This document shows positions 8,256-18,098 of a DNA stretch of 64,000 bases, one piece after another. Made by a program: the position numbers and the translations under genes. The stretch is from positions 1-64,000 of the forward strand of contig CAYJBH010000003.1 in NCBI GenBank assembly GCA_964368625.1. Reading direction: 5' to 3'. How positions within the stretch are numbered: the first letter of the stretch is position 1; each line of letters begins with the position of its first letter. This DNA comes from CAYJBH01 sp964368625. GTDB lineage: Bacteria > Bacillota > Clostridia > Oscillospirales > Ruminococcaceae. The notes beneath the pieces are model-generated. The model was not told the DNA's origin and searched no databases. It saw nothing but the letters and a program-made list of their open reading frames with translations.

Positions 8256-11078
8256 TTAGTATCGCTTTATCATAATAACTATAATTGTAATAATCATCCA
8301 TACAAGCTGATAGGCTAAAATAATTGCTGAATGAAGTCCGTGCAATCCAGATGTAACCGATAAAATAACGGTTATCATTAGGCTGATAATTACCGTTATA
8401 GCTTGAAGAACAGAAGCCATCCTCTCTGCAGATTCAGCAGCTGAGGCCGCCCGTAAACCACCGATAAAGGAAGAAAAGGTTCCAAAATGGGTCATTATAC
8501 CCTCGCTATCAGGCATGTAGTTGGTATAACGTTGAGCAATTTCGTCTTCCTTACTATTTAGCACCTTTAAATTATCTGGTGAAATCTCAAATTTCTGCGA
8601 AACCAGCTCACTCGTTACGTTAAAGTCATCTGAACGAATCAACAAGGACACCTCGCTCTGGCGCAGAATATTAAGAGTCATGGCAATGTCTTCATCGGCA
8701 ACGTAAGATACCAGAAACATGCAGTAAAGGTTTCCTGAAACAGCAAGATAAATAACACTGCGTTCAGATTTTGAAAATCTGCTTTCAAAATCCATTGATG
8801 GCAAGGGAATGTTGTGCTTTTCCATTAAATCACGGTTACCGATATTGATTCGCTTTCCGTCAACCCATGCAGTAAACCCATACCCAACCTCATTGGTTAA
8901 GGATTCAACCTCGAAAAGCATTTCGGTTTTGCCTTCAATCATGGATAAAAAGATATCCCTTAAAGTTGAGCAAGCATTGGTTAGAACACTTGCGGCATAC
9001 AGAATAGCAAGATCGATACGTTGCTCCTTGTTAAAGGTTTTAATTGCATGAAGCCTAACCGAGGTTGGTGGGAATATATCATGAGAATTAAGCATAACAG
9101 CTGTGGTTTTTCCTACGCCCTCGATTGCTTCCCAACCTGGTATAATAGCACCAACGCGTGAGGCACTCTTATTCATCAATACGGTAGGGAGAACCTGAAC
9201 AAAGATTGAGGCAAGTGGCGAGGCTATAACCGATACTGCAGCAAATACCGAAATAACAGTAACAAGATTACCCTGGGTAAGGTAGTAGGTGATTAATGCA
9301 GCGGCAACAGCAGTAAGGAAAATTATTATTCCATATCTTCTACCGTTTCTATCACTCTCATGAGGGCTAAAACTCTGTCTTAAAAAGTTTTTAACCAGCG
9401 CTGTAGGCCTTGAAAGTAGCAGTTCAGGATACTCTTCTTTTATACCGGAAGTAAGTTTTAATACGGCCTCCCTGTTTTTTACTAGATATGCGGCAGAATG
9501 GTCAAACCCTTCACTTGCAATAGAAAAGTTGGTGGTTATACCTTTTAACTGTAACCAACGGCCAAGAGCATTTATCAGATAGGCCAACATTGCAAAAGGT
9601 GCAAAAATTGTAACTTCTTCTGCTATTGCTGAGACATCTGTAATGGCTAATACTGCTATCTGAGCGGCAGATCCAAGTATTGAAATGAAAACAAAACTGT
9701 CCTGCGTAGGAATGGAGAAAAGGCCTGTAAATCCTCTACCAAAAGTTGGGAAAGCTACCAAAACAGTGAGTGTTAATAATCCCAGAAGTGCGTAGTATAT
9801 AGCTAAGTCACCACCCTCTCCAAGAAAAATAGAGGGGAGAGGACTAACGAAAAATAATGCAATCGAAAGATAGGTAACTGCTCCTGCTAATAATGTTATT
9901 ACAAATAATCTGAAAAAGGCAAAGCGGGTCATCCTTTTTAGATCCTGTAAAATGCCGGCAGCATCGGTTAAATCGTTGTAATCTTCGATATCAATCTCAT
10001 CAACTGCCTCCTCAATAACCTGCTCGTCCTGAGGGGGGACAAATGCATCTGAGCGAGGTACATCACCGGTGTTTATGCTGGTGGTGTTAAAGTAGTTACG
10101 CATGGTGCGTTTACGTTTTTTACCCTTTACAGCATCCTTTAACGCCTCTTTGTCCATCGCTACGGTTGAGCTAAAGAACTCATAAAAGCGTTCATCACCT
10201 AAAGCCTCAACCCTAATTGATCCGGTTCTGGTTAAGTTATCGCCTTGTTCACCGGATGGAACAGTATCGGAATTATCTGTATATTCCATTGAACTCATGC
10301 GGTTTTCAAGCTCTTTTAGGCTTTGAAAGGTAGGCTTGTTAACCTCTTTAGTAATTACTCGTTCCTTTGGAATGAAAGTAGTTGTCGATTTTTTCTTCTT
10401 AGGAGGAGTGAAAGTTTCGGAAACAACAGGCTTTGCTATAGGTGGAGGAGTTGGTGGAGTTTCCTCAATCTGCTGTTTAGGAGCAACATCAACAACCTCG
10501 TTAACAATTGGGGTTGGATTTGTTGCCGGTGTCGGTGGGGGAGGCACAGCAGGACGTGTAGTGGGTACAGCACGTGCATGCTGCTGTGGCTTAGATGGGC
10601 GATCAAGGTCATTTAAAAGTCCCGTAATAACGCCATGTCCTTTTCCATCCGAGCTTGGTTGTACCTGCTGCTGTTGGCTTATGTATTCCTGTTGCGTTTG
10701 TGGATAGGAAAAATCCTTGGCGGGTTGTTGCCCCTTGTTCTGAGACGCATGATCAAGGTTTCCCAATAAGCCGGTAACAACGCCATGTCCTTTATTATGT
10801 GCCGGTGGAGGGATCGGTATTTCTTTTACCGGTTCCGGTGGTCTTGCACCAAAAACAGGACCTTTCGGCTTTGGTCTTGCCGTAGACTGTATCTCCACTG
10901 CAGGCGGTGTTGAAAAATTTATATTGCTGTTTTCTTTATACTCCGGTTTGAATACAGGTTCAAACTTTTTTTCATCGCTATTATTACCGGTCGAGTTTGA
11001 CCCACCTGACTGTTTTTTCTGCCGAACCTGATTTAATATGTCTTCGATACTCTCCTGATTGTTGAAATTATTCTGCAC
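8256..11078 (-). CDS. P-type-ATPase-like membrane protein lacking catalytic motifs (pseudo-ATPase)
   Basis: A 940-residue protein. Residues 1-250 are disordered and Pro/Gln-rich, with two copies of KGHGV[V/I]TGLL.[N/D]LD at 96-109 and 146-159, exactly 50 residues apart. Membrane segments lie near 390-412, 425-445, 460-480, 488-508, 583-602, 605-632 and, at the end, 888-910 and 918-937. Residues 615-850 align by eye with the P1B ATPase core: IASPLA sits where CPC occurs, GWEAIEGVGKTTAVML precedes the phosphorylation site, and GKRINIGNRDLMEKHNI matches the N-domain. The phosphorylation motif DKTGT is replaced by NSHDI (664-668), TGDN by IRSDD (about 814-818), and GDGxND is not found. ATP-driven transport is therefore unlikely. 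The start is GTG after AGAGGTGA. It lies between rlmB and spoIIQ on the same strand. Confidence 0.8.
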   Translation of the reverse strand: MQNNFNNQESIEDILNQVRQKKQSGGSNSTGNNSDEKKFEPVFKPEYKENSNINFSTPPAVEIQSTARPKPKGPVFGARPPEPVKEIPIPPPAHNKGHGVVTGLLGNLDHASQNKGQQPAKDFSYPQTQQEYISQQQQVQPSSDGKGHGVITGLLNDLDRPSKPQQHARAVPTTRPAVPPPPTPATNPTPIVNEVVDVAPKQQIEETPPTPPPIAKPVVSETFTPPKKKKSTTTFIPKERVITKEVNKPTFQSLKELENRMSSMEYTDNSDTVPSGEQGDNLTRTGSIRVEALGDERFYEFFSSTVAMDKEALKDAVKGKKRKRTMRNYFNTTSINTGDVPRSDAFVPPQDEQVIEEAVDEIDIEDYNDLTDAAGILQDLKRMTRFAFFRLFVITLLAGAVTYLSIALFFVSPLPSIFLGEGGDLAIYYALLGLLTLTVLVAFPTFGRGFTGLFSIPTQDSFVFISILGSAAQIAVLAITDVSAIAEEVTIFAPFAMLAYLINALGRWLQLKGITTNFSIASEGFDHSAAYLVKNREAVLKLTSGIKEEYPELLLSRPTALVKNFLRQSFSPHESDRNGRRYGIIIFLTAVAAALITYYLTQGNLVTVISVFAAVSVIASPLASIFVQVLPTVLMNKSASRVGAIIPGWEAIEGVGKTTAVMLNSHDIFPPTSVRLHAIKTFNKEQRIDLAILYAASVLTNACSTLRDIFLSMIEGKTEMLFEVESLTNEVGYGFTAWVDGKRINIGNRDLMEKHNIPLPSMDFESRFSKSERSVIYLAVSGNLYCMFLVSYVADEDIAMTLNILRQSEVSLLIRSDDFNVTSELVSQKFEISPDNLKVLNSKEDEIAQRYTNYMPDSEGIMTHFGTFSSFIGGLRAASAAESAERMASVLQAITVIISLMITVILSVTSGLHGLHSAIILAYQLVWMIITIIVIMIKRY

Positions 11079-11107
11079 CTCTCACCTCTTAACTTCTTTA
11101 ATTAGAG

Positions 11108-11839
11108 TTATATACGATTCATTTTTTGTAAAATAATACCCGCTGCTACGGAAACGTTTAGACTATCGATAGAATCGTCCATACGATGTGGGATTGTAAT
11201 TTTTCCGTCACAAAGTTTTTTTACCAGTGGACTAACTCCATTTCCTTCGCTACCCATAACAATCGCCAATTTGCCACTGAAATCCATCTTCTCCAAAGGA
11301 GTTCCATCTGTATCAGCAGCAAAGACAAACACAGCATTATCCTTCAGTCTTCTTACAGCTTCACCCATATTTGCAACTCTAACAATTGGGATACGATGTG
11401 CTGCACCTGCCGAAGATTTTACAGCAATTGCTGTTACCGAGCAACCACCTCTTTTTCCAATAACCACTGCAGTAACACCAAAAAGATATGCAGTTCTTAT
11501 CATTGCACCAAGGTTATGCGGGTCAGATATCTCGTCTAGCAACAAAAAAGTAGCCTGATCTGTGTTGGTTGCCAGCTGTTCCAGGTCGGCAATAGAAAGA
11601 TATTCTATCTCTGCTGCAATGGCAATAAGCCCTTGGTGTTTACCGCCTCCGGCCATTAAATCCATCTTTTGTGAAGGAGTATATTTAACAACGGCTCCCT
11701 TTTCCTTTGCAAGTGCCTCGAAATAAGATGCAACCTTGCGTTCCATAGAGCTAGAAATATATAACCTATCGACGGTAGCATCGCCCTTTAAAATAGCTTC
11801 TACCGCATTTTTCCCAAAAACATTATCGCTATGTGTCAA
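11108..11839 (-). CDS. rlmB: 23S rRNA (guanosine2251-2'-O)-methyltransferase RlmB / TrmH-family (SpoU) methylase
   Basis: A 243-residue SPOUT-class methyltransferase that 2'-O-methylates an rRNA ribose using SAM. It has the short N-terminal substrate-binding domain (VFGKNAVEAIL) and the three knot motifs: LLLDEISDPHNLGAMIRTA, SEGNGVS (197-203) and SLNVSVAAGI (226-235). It starts with TTG at 11839, with AGGTGA just upstream; no better ATG exists in the frame. RlmB is the usual name for this length and for VFGKNAV at the N-terminus, though other TrmH paralogues cannot be excluded. The pseudo-ATPase gene follows 29 bp downstream on the same strand, so the two may be cotranscribed. Confidence 0.87.
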   Translation of the reverse strand: MTHSDNVFGKNAVEAILKGDATVDRLYISSSMERKVASYFEALAKEKGAVVKYTPSQKMDLMAGGGKHQGLIAIAAEIEYLSIADLEQLATNTDQATFLLLDEISDPHNLGAMIRTAYLFGVTAVVIGKRGGCSVTAIAVKSSAGAAHRIPIVRVANMGEAVRRLKDNAVFVFAADTDGTPLEKMDFSGKLAIVMGSEGNGVSPLVKKLCDGKITIPHRMDDSIDSLNVSVAAGIILQKMNRI

Positions 11840-12151
11840 TTTTCACCTACAAAAAAATATATATAGATATATTAACATGTTTTTTATCAAATTTCCACTA
11901 AATATGAAAAATTTTATAAATAATCTTACCTATTACTCGAATCAAAGATTTGAAACAGCTGTCCAAATTCTATTAAAAACCACAACTTCGGCACAATGAG
12001 CCTCGTTAGAGTTTTATGAATAACTCGAACCTGAAAGCCTTAGAAACACATTGTTTTTGCACAGGGTACATAATGCAAAGGTATATCTTGCAAGCTAAAT
12101 AAGCCTTATCAAAAAAATATAAGGCAATGATTAACTATATTAATGAAAAAC
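11840..12151. other. Intergenic region between rlmB and proA (312 bp)
   Basis: AT-rich and without a convincing gene. The only structure I see is a 7-bp hairpin at 12103-12125 (GCCTTAT / ATAAGGC); on the minus strand it is followed by TTATTT and could be a weak terminator for proA. The rlmB promoter must lie here too, but I see no clear consensus. Confidence 0.6.
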
Positions 12152-13393
12152 CTATCTCACCTGTCCCTCACCCTCAACAATGTATTTAATTGTTGTTAGG
12201 GCAGAGGGTCCCATCGGCCCACGTGGCGGGGGCTTTTGAGTTGAAATTCCTATCTCAGCGCCAAGGCCAAATTCTTCTCCATCAGTAAATCTGGTAGATG
12301 CATTTACATATACCACAGCTGCATCTACACTTGATGTGAAAACCCGCGCTCTTTTCATATCGGTAGTTACAATTGCCTCGCTATGCATTGTTCCAAACTG
12401 TGAAATGTGTTTGATTGCCTCTTTAATATCATTTACTATACGACAGTTAATTTCAAGATCATTATATTCGGTAGCAAAGTTATCGTTATCAGCAAGGTTA
12501 ATATCTTTAAGAATTTGCACTGTTTTTTCGCATCCATGCCAGATAACGCCGGATTTATCCAGTGTCTCCTTTGCAAGAGGCAAAAAACTTTCTGCAATGT
12601 TTTGGTTGCAGAGCAAAGTTTCGGCGGAATTACAAACTGAAGGTCGTTGTGTTTTAGCATTTTCAAGAATTTTCAACGCCATATCAATATCGGCAGTATC
12701 ATCTACATATATATGACATATTCCGGCCCCAGTTTCTATAACAGGAACTTTAGCATTGTTAACGGTATGTTGAATTAGTGACGCACCACCTCTCGGTATA
12801 AGAATGTCGATATATCCTCGAAGTGTTAACAGCTCATCGGCAGTTGTTCTGGAGGTGTCCTTAACAAGATAGATAACCTCTTTTGGCAGATTATTATCCA
12901 ACAATGCTTTTGATATTAACGTGCTTAAAGCAATATTTGTGTATATAGCTTCGCTTCCGCCCCGAAGAATAGCCCCATTTCCGGTTTTTAAAGCAAGCGC
13001 AGCAATATCTACAGTAACATTAGGCCTGCTTTCAAATATAACTGCAATTATACCTAGTGGGACGGTTATTTTATTAATTTTCATACCATTTGGATGAACA
13101 TGACCAATGCTATGCCCAAGAGGGTTGGGAAGGGAAACAACCTTATTAAGTGAGGAAAATATACCTTTAATACGCTCATCTGTTAAGGTTAATCTATCCA
13201 CCATGGCATTAGGACGACCATTTTTTTTTGCATTTTCTATATCTTTTTTGTTTTCAGATATAAGGTAGTCTTTGTTTATTTCAAGTAGCATGGCTAAATC
13301 TGCTATAACCTTGCATCTTAATGTATGTGATGCTTCCTGCAAAAAAGGAAGCGCATTTTTTGCTGCTAAACAAGCATTTTTCAGCTCGGTCAT
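12152..13393 (-). CDS. proA: Glutamate-5-semialdehyde dehydrogenase (gamma-glutamyl phosphate reductase)
   Basis: ProA reduces gamma-glutamyl phosphate to glutamate semialdehyde with NADPH, the second step of proline synthesis. The 413-residue protein has the usual length and family blocks: IFESRPNVTVDIAALALKTG in the cofactor domain, GNGAILRGGSEA, DILIPRGGASLI, and the active-site Cys in RPSVCNSAETLL. The C-terminus GLGAEIGISTQKPPPRGPMG is diagnostic for ProA among aldehyde dehydrogenases. The start has GGAGGGA 5 bases ahead. It is usually paired with proB (glutamate 5-kinase), which is absent on both sides here; the next gene, on the opposite strand, is an ECF sigma factor. Confidence 0.96.
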   Translation of the reverse strand: MTELKNACLAAKNALPFLQEASHTLRCKVIADLAMLLEINKDYLISENKKDIENAKKNGRPNAMVDRLTLTDERIKGIFSSLNKVVSLPNPLGHSIGHVHPNGMKINKITVPLGIIAVIFESRPNVTVDIAALALKTGNGAILRGGSEAIYTNIALSTLISKALLDNNLPKEVIYLVKDTSRTTADELLTLRGYIDILIPRGGASLIQHTVNNAKVPVIETGAGICHIYVDDTADIDMALKILENAKTQRPSVCNSAETLLCNQNIAESFLPLAKETLDKSGVIWHGCEKTVQILKDINLADNDNFATEYNDLEINCRIVNDIKEAIKHISQFGTMHSEAIVTTDMKRARVFTSSVDAAVVYVNASTRFTDGEEFGLGAEIGISTQKPPPRGPMGPSALTTIKYIVEGEGQVR

Positions 13394-13416
13394 AAGTCCC
13401 TCCGTTTATGATTTTC

Positions 13417-13446
13417 TTGCAATTGCAGTGTAACATAAGGTATAAT
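13417..13446 (+). promoter_or_regulatory. Candidate promoter of the ECF sigma / RsgI-like operon
   Basis: TTGCAA (13417-13422), an 18-bp spacer and TATAAT (13441-13446) resemble a vegetative promoter reading towards the sigma gene. The leader would be about 110 nt and contains three copies of CTATGCA[A/T]TAA (13465, 13510, 13531). ECF operons often have an additional self-directed promoter, which I cannot identify. Confidence 0.45.
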
Positions 13447-13464
13447 AATATCTAAATATTAACA

Positions 13465-13548
13465 CTATGCAATAAGTTTGTAAATAAAAAAACAAAATTT
13501 TTTTATTATCTATGCAATAAAACACTATGTCTATGCATTAACATAGTG
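13465..13548. repeat. Three CTATGCAWTAA repeats and an inverted repeat upstream of the ECF sigma gene
   Basis: The 11-mer CTATGCAATAA occurs at 13465-13475 and 13510-13520, and CTATGCATTAA at 13531-13541. The last copy lies in the loop of an 8-bp inverted repeat, CACTATGT (13523-13530) / ACATAGTG (13541-13548). The block ends just before the ribosome binding site of the sigma gene, so it could be an operator, an alternative promoter or an RNA structure. Confidence 0.55.
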
Positions 13549-13564
13549 AAAGGGAGAAAAATAT

Positions 13565-14134
13565 ATGTTACTTTTTTGTTTGACGTCATTAACAGGAACC
13601 GCAACCAAGGATAGCTTTTTGGATAACTGTATAGAGGAGATAGCGCAGGGTGACCGGTCGGCACTTGAACTTTTATACAATAAGACAAAAACATCAGTCT
13701 TTGCATATGCTCTCTCTCTTTTAAAAAACTCTGCAGATGCAGAAGATGTTATGCAGGATTGTTACATAACAATATATAATTCAGCAGACAGATATAAACC
13801 TCATGGGAAACCTATGGCATGGATTATGACAATCGCCAAGAATTTGTGTTTTATGAAGATGCGACAACAAAAGAAGACGGTTCAGATAGAAGATTTTGAA
13901 CCTTTTCTCGAAGCAGCTGAAGGTTTATCAACTGAGCAAAGAGTAATACTTAGCGAATGTTTAAACTCACTTTCACAGGAAGAACAACAGATAGTGGTAC
14001 TACATACTGTAGCAGGATTTAAGCATCGAGAGATTGCAGCATTTGTGGAGCTGCCAATCCCGACTGTACTTTCTAAGTACCACAGAGCCATAAAAAAATT
14101 AAGAGAAAAATTGACCGAGGAAGGAATAGGCTAA
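13565..14134 (+). CDS. ECF-type RNA polymerase sigma factor
   Basis: A 189-residue sigma-70 family protein with only regions 2 and 4, as in ECF sigma factors. Region 2 includes ALELLYNKTKTSVFAYALSL, DAEDVMQDCYITIY (the core-binding and -10-reading helices) and the tail AWIMTIAKNLCFMKMR. Region 4 is LSQEEQQIVVLHTVAGFKHREIAAF followed by PTVLSKYHRAIKKLREKL, a helix-turn-helix. AGGGAG lies 8 bases before the ATG. The next gene begins 2 bp after the stop and encodes an RsgI-like membrane protein, so the pair should form a sigma/anti-sigma unit. The signal and regulon are unknown. Confidence 0.92.
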   Translation: MLLFCLTSLTGTATKDSFLDNCIEEIAQGDRSALELLYNKTKTSVFAYALSLLKNSADAEDVMQDCYITIYNSADRYKPHGKPMAWIMTIAKNLCFMKMRQQKKTVQIEDFEPFLEAAEGLSTEQRVILSECLNSLSQEEQQIVVLHTVAGFKHREIAAFVELPIPTVLSKYHRAIKKLREKLTEEGIG

Positions 14135-14136
14135 TT

Positions 14137-15363
<1,227 letters not shown>

Positions 15364-15408
15364 TACAAGCAGCTTGTGGGTTTAGCATAATAATCATTTA
15401 TACCAAGA

Positions 15409-15444
15409 AACAGGGGGTGACAAATAGTTATGTCACCTCCTGTT
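15409..15444 (+). terminator. Terminator-like hairpin after the RsgI-like gene
   Basis: A 14-bp stem, AACAGGGGGTGACA (15409-15422) with TGTCACCTCCTGTT (15431-15444), has one G-T pair and an 8-base loop. The sequence after it is AT-rich, but there is no clean U-run, so termination may be inefficient. It lies 45 bp after the stop codon. Confidence 0.6.
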
Positions 15445-15600
15445 ATTTATATAAAAAAAGTATATGTTTTTAACAAAATGAGTTGATTTACTTTTCAACT
15501 TTTTTATTATAGAATAAAAAATAATAACAATCAAAGAATTTTACACGATTTATAATGGAGTTCTATAGTGCTTTTGCATACATAACAAGAAGGGTGGATT

Positions 15601-16072
15601 ATGAAAAAGTGATGTGAGAAACCGATGCGAGTTTTACAGTTTAATCTGCAGGAAAAAGATGCTGCACTTTTGGACTGTGCAAAAATTGCGGCAGATGTAG
15701 AGAAGATGGGGGCAAACACCCTTTGTATGAATGCAGATGGAAACGTTGCATGGTATCCAAGTGAAACTTAATATGCTGTTTGAACCATACGACAATGGAA
15801 CGCTGTTTGAAGCAACCCAAGAAACCGTTTTATATATTGACTGCTGGAAAAAATATATTGAATTTTTGGCAAAGAACAGGTATAATTATTTAAGCCTGTG
15901 GAGCGAAAATCCGTTCTTTATGATATTATACCTTGACAAGTATCCTAATATCTGCCATTATGACGATGTAGCGTTAGAAAAACACAAGAATATATTTAAT
16001 TCATCTTTAAATATGCAAAAGATATTGGCTTGCAATTGCATTGCAATAATGAAGAATAAATATATTAGGTAA
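15601..16072 (+). pseudogene. Remnants of a carbohydrate-active enzyme gene
   Basis: Two short overlapping reading frames look like pieces of a larger gene. Frame A (15625-15771) encodes 48 residues beginning MRVLQFNLQEKDAALLDCAK and ending NADGNVAWYPSET, which resembles the start of glycosyl-hydrolase TIM-barrel proteins that begin with a VAWYP strand. It ends at a TAA. Frame B (about 15731-16072, 113 codons) contains ETVLYIDCWKKYIEFLAKNR followed by YNYLSLWSENPF, another glycosidase-like segment, and stops soon after. A good ribosome binding site, AAGGGTGG, precedes an ATG at 15601, but that frame hits TGA at its fourth codon before reaching frame A. The family call comes from recall only. 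The intact sugar genes downstream support a decayed sugar-use locus. Confidence 0.5.
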
Positions 16073-16099
16073 ATAAATTTAACAGAAAGGAACTATGTG

Positions 16100-16996
16100 A
16101 TGAAGGACTCGATTCATAAATATTTTAAGATGGGAACCATCCAGTGGATGAGTTATCCGGCGTTAAGTTCTTGTGATGCAATTAAAAAAGTTGCCTGTGA
16201 TGACTTTTTTGATGTGATAGAAGTTTGCTTAATTCCCGATGATGCAGAACGTGGGAAGGCGAAGGAGTTACTTGCCCAATCACATCTTAAGGTTTGCTAT
16301 GGAGCGCAACCACGCCTGCTGGGTCCCAAGCTAAATCCGAACGATATAGACGAGGGGGAGCGCAAGAAGGCAGAAGCTACATTGTTAGAAGCAATTGATG
16401 AAGCAGAATATCTTGGCGCAAAGGGGATAGCATTCCTTTCAGGTAAATGGGAGGAGGCTAATAAGGATATAGCGTTTAAGCAGCTGGTGAAAACTACAGA
16501 AACTATATGTAATTATGCCGCCGGTAAGGACATGATGATAGAGCTTGAAGTATTTGATTATGATATGGATAAAGCTTCCTTGATCGGTCCGGCACCATAT
16601 GCGGCAAAGTTTGCGGCTGAAATTAGAAAAAAATATAATAACTTTGGATTAATTGTGGATCTAAGCCATTTCCCCACCACCTATGAAACATCAAAGTTTG
16701 TTGTAGAAACCCTGCGACCATATATCACACATTTTCATATTGGAAATGCCGTTGTTAAACCGGAGTGTGAGGCTTATGGTGATTTGCACCCCCGCTTTGG
16801 ATTTCCAAACAGTGCTAATGATACGCCGGAGTTACTCGACTTTTTTAGGGTGCTAAAGCGCGAAGGCTTTTTCTGTGCCGACAATCCTTATGTTTTGTCG
16901 TTTGAGGTGAAACCTTGGGAAAACGAAGATGCTGATATTATTGTAGCGAACACAAAACGTGTGATTAACAGGGCATGGGCGCTACTTGAAGATTAA
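16100..16996 (+). CDS. Sugar phosphate isomerase/epimerase family TIM-barrel protein
   Basis: A 298-residue xylose-isomerase-like TIM-barrel protein (AP endonuclease family 2 fold). Likely metal ligands are visible on successive strands: Glu in MIELEVFDYD, Asp/His in LIVDLSHF, His in ITHFHIGN and Glu in LSFEVKPW. Such proteins isomerise or epimerise sugars or sugar acids; the substrate is unknown. The ATG at 16100 has AAAGGA 8 bases upstream; a GTG at 16097 is a possible alternative. The 2-hydroxyacid dehydrogenase gene starts 15 bp after its stop, so the two are probably one operon for catabolism of a sugar or sugar acid, downstream of the decayed enzyme gene. Confidence 0.82.
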   Translation: MKDSIHKYFKMGTIQWMSYPALSSCDAIKKVACDDFFDVIEVCLIPDDAERGKAKELLAQSHLKVCYGAQPRLLGPKLNPNDIDEGERKKAEATLLEAIDEAEYLGAKGIAFLSGKWEEANKDIAFKQLVKTTETICNYAAGKDMMIELEVFDYDMDKASLIGPAPYAAKFAAEIRKKYNNFGLIVDLSHFPTTYETSKFVVETLRPYITHFHIGNAVVKPECEAYGDLHPRFGFPNSANDTPELLDFFRVLKREGFFCADNPYVLSFEVKPWENEDADIIVANTKRVINRAWALLED

Positions 16997-17011
16997 CAGG
17001 AGGGAATTATT

Positions 17012-17962
17012 ATGAAGATTGTTATTCTTGATGGATATACCGAAAATCCCGGCGACTTATCTTGGGAGGTTTTTGAATCTTTAGGTGACTTAACCGTATA
17101 CGATCGCACACCCAATGAGCTTGTTATAGAAAGAATTGGTGATGCCGAGCTGGTTATTACCAATAAAACAGCCTTATCAGCCGCCACATTTGAAGCCTGC
17201 CCTAACATAAAATATGTTGGAGTGCTGGCCACAGGATATAATGTAGTTGATATTGTGTCCGCCAAAGCTCATGGAATACCGGTTTGCAACATTCCTACAT
17301 ACGGGACACAGGCTGTCGCACAATACACCTTTGCATTGCTGTTGGAAATATGCCATCATGTAGGCTACCACAGTGATCAAGTATATGAAGGTAAGTGGGA
17401 GAATTGTTCGGACTTCTGCTTTTGGGACTATCCGCTTATCGAGCTAAAGGGGAAAACAATGGGGATAGTAGGTTTTGGAAGAATCGGTCAAGCCGTTGCT
17501 CATATTGCACTTGCCTTTGGATTAAATGTTGTTGCATATGATAGCATGACAGTTAATACAGACATAGCGAAAATGGTAACACTAGACGACCTGTTATCAC
17601 AATCTGATATTGTTTCACTTCATTGTCCGTTATTTCCCTCTACCGAGGGCATAATAAACAAAGAGAGCATAGCGAAAATGAAGGACGGGGTAATTATTTT
17701 AAATGACTCGCGCGGTCCGCTCATTGTAGAAGAAGATTTAGCCGAGGCATTAAACAGTGGCAAGGTTGGAGCGGCAGCAGTGGATGTTGTTTCCAGCGAG
17801 CCAATTAAGGGCGACAATGTATTGTTAAAAGCCAAAAATTGTATAATAACACCTCATATCGCCTGGGCGCCAAAGGAAAGTCGACAACGATTGATGATGA
17901 TAGCCGAAAATAACGTTAAGGCATTTTTATCAGGAAAACCAACCAATGTTGTTAATCCGTAA
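17012..17962 (+). CDS. D-2-hydroxyacid dehydrogenase (glycerate dehydrogenase-like)
   Basis: A 316-residue NAD(P)-dependent dehydrogenase of the D-isomer-specific 2-hydroxyacid family. The Rossmann motif is GIVGFGRIGQAVA (about 150-162), with an acidic residue downstream in VVAYDSM that favours NAD. The catalytic triad appears in LNDSRGPLI (Arg), VVSSEPI (Glu) and TPHIAWAPKES (His). The N-terminal lobe (VGVLATGYNVVDI) resembles glycerate/hydroxypyruvate reductases. An AGGAGGG ribosome binding site precedes the ATG. As second gene of the operon it probably handles the 2-keto or 2-hydroxy acid made from the sugar, but the true substrate is unknown. A hairpin follows its stop codon. Confidence 0.9.
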   Translation: MKIVILDGYTENPGDLSWEVFESLGDLTVYDRTPNELVIERIGDAELVITNKTALSAATFEACPNIKYVGVLATGYNVVDIVSAKAHGIPVCNIPTYGTQAVAQYTFALLLEICHHVGYHSDQVYEGKWENCSDFCFWDYPLIELKGKTMGIVGFGRIGQAVAHIALAFGLNVVAYDSMTVNTDIAKMVTLDDLLSQSDIVSLHCPLFPSTEGIINKESIAKMKDGVIILNDSRGPLIVEEDLAEALNSGKVGAAAVDVVSSEPIKGDNVLLKAKNCIITPHIAWAPKESRQRLMMIAENNVKAFLSGKPTNVVNP

Positions 17963-18000
17963 CAATAAACGTATCAAACCGATTATTTAAAACAAATATA

Positions 18001-18050
18001 AATGAGCTAGGGGTTGCTTTTGTTTCATTAGCAGTCCCAAGCTCATTTTG
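18001..18050. terminator. Hairpin between convergent dehydrogenase and spoIIE genes
   Basis: AATGAGCT (18001-18008) pairs with AGCTCATT (18040-18047), with GGG/CCC continuing the stem inside after a one-base bulge on each side. The left arm is preceded by an A-rich tract and the right arm ends in TTTT. It probably serves as a bidirectional terminator for the two convergent genes. Confidence 0.65.
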
Positions 18051-18098
18051 TATTGTGGGTTTATTTTGTAAAAAAACAAGTAGAAACGAGTAGCAAGG

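Noticed and set aside
10323..10707. Two plus-strand frames across the Pro-rich N-terminus of the pseudo-ATPase
   Set aside because: Low-complexity shadows of the minus-strand gene; no ribosome binding site or family similarity.
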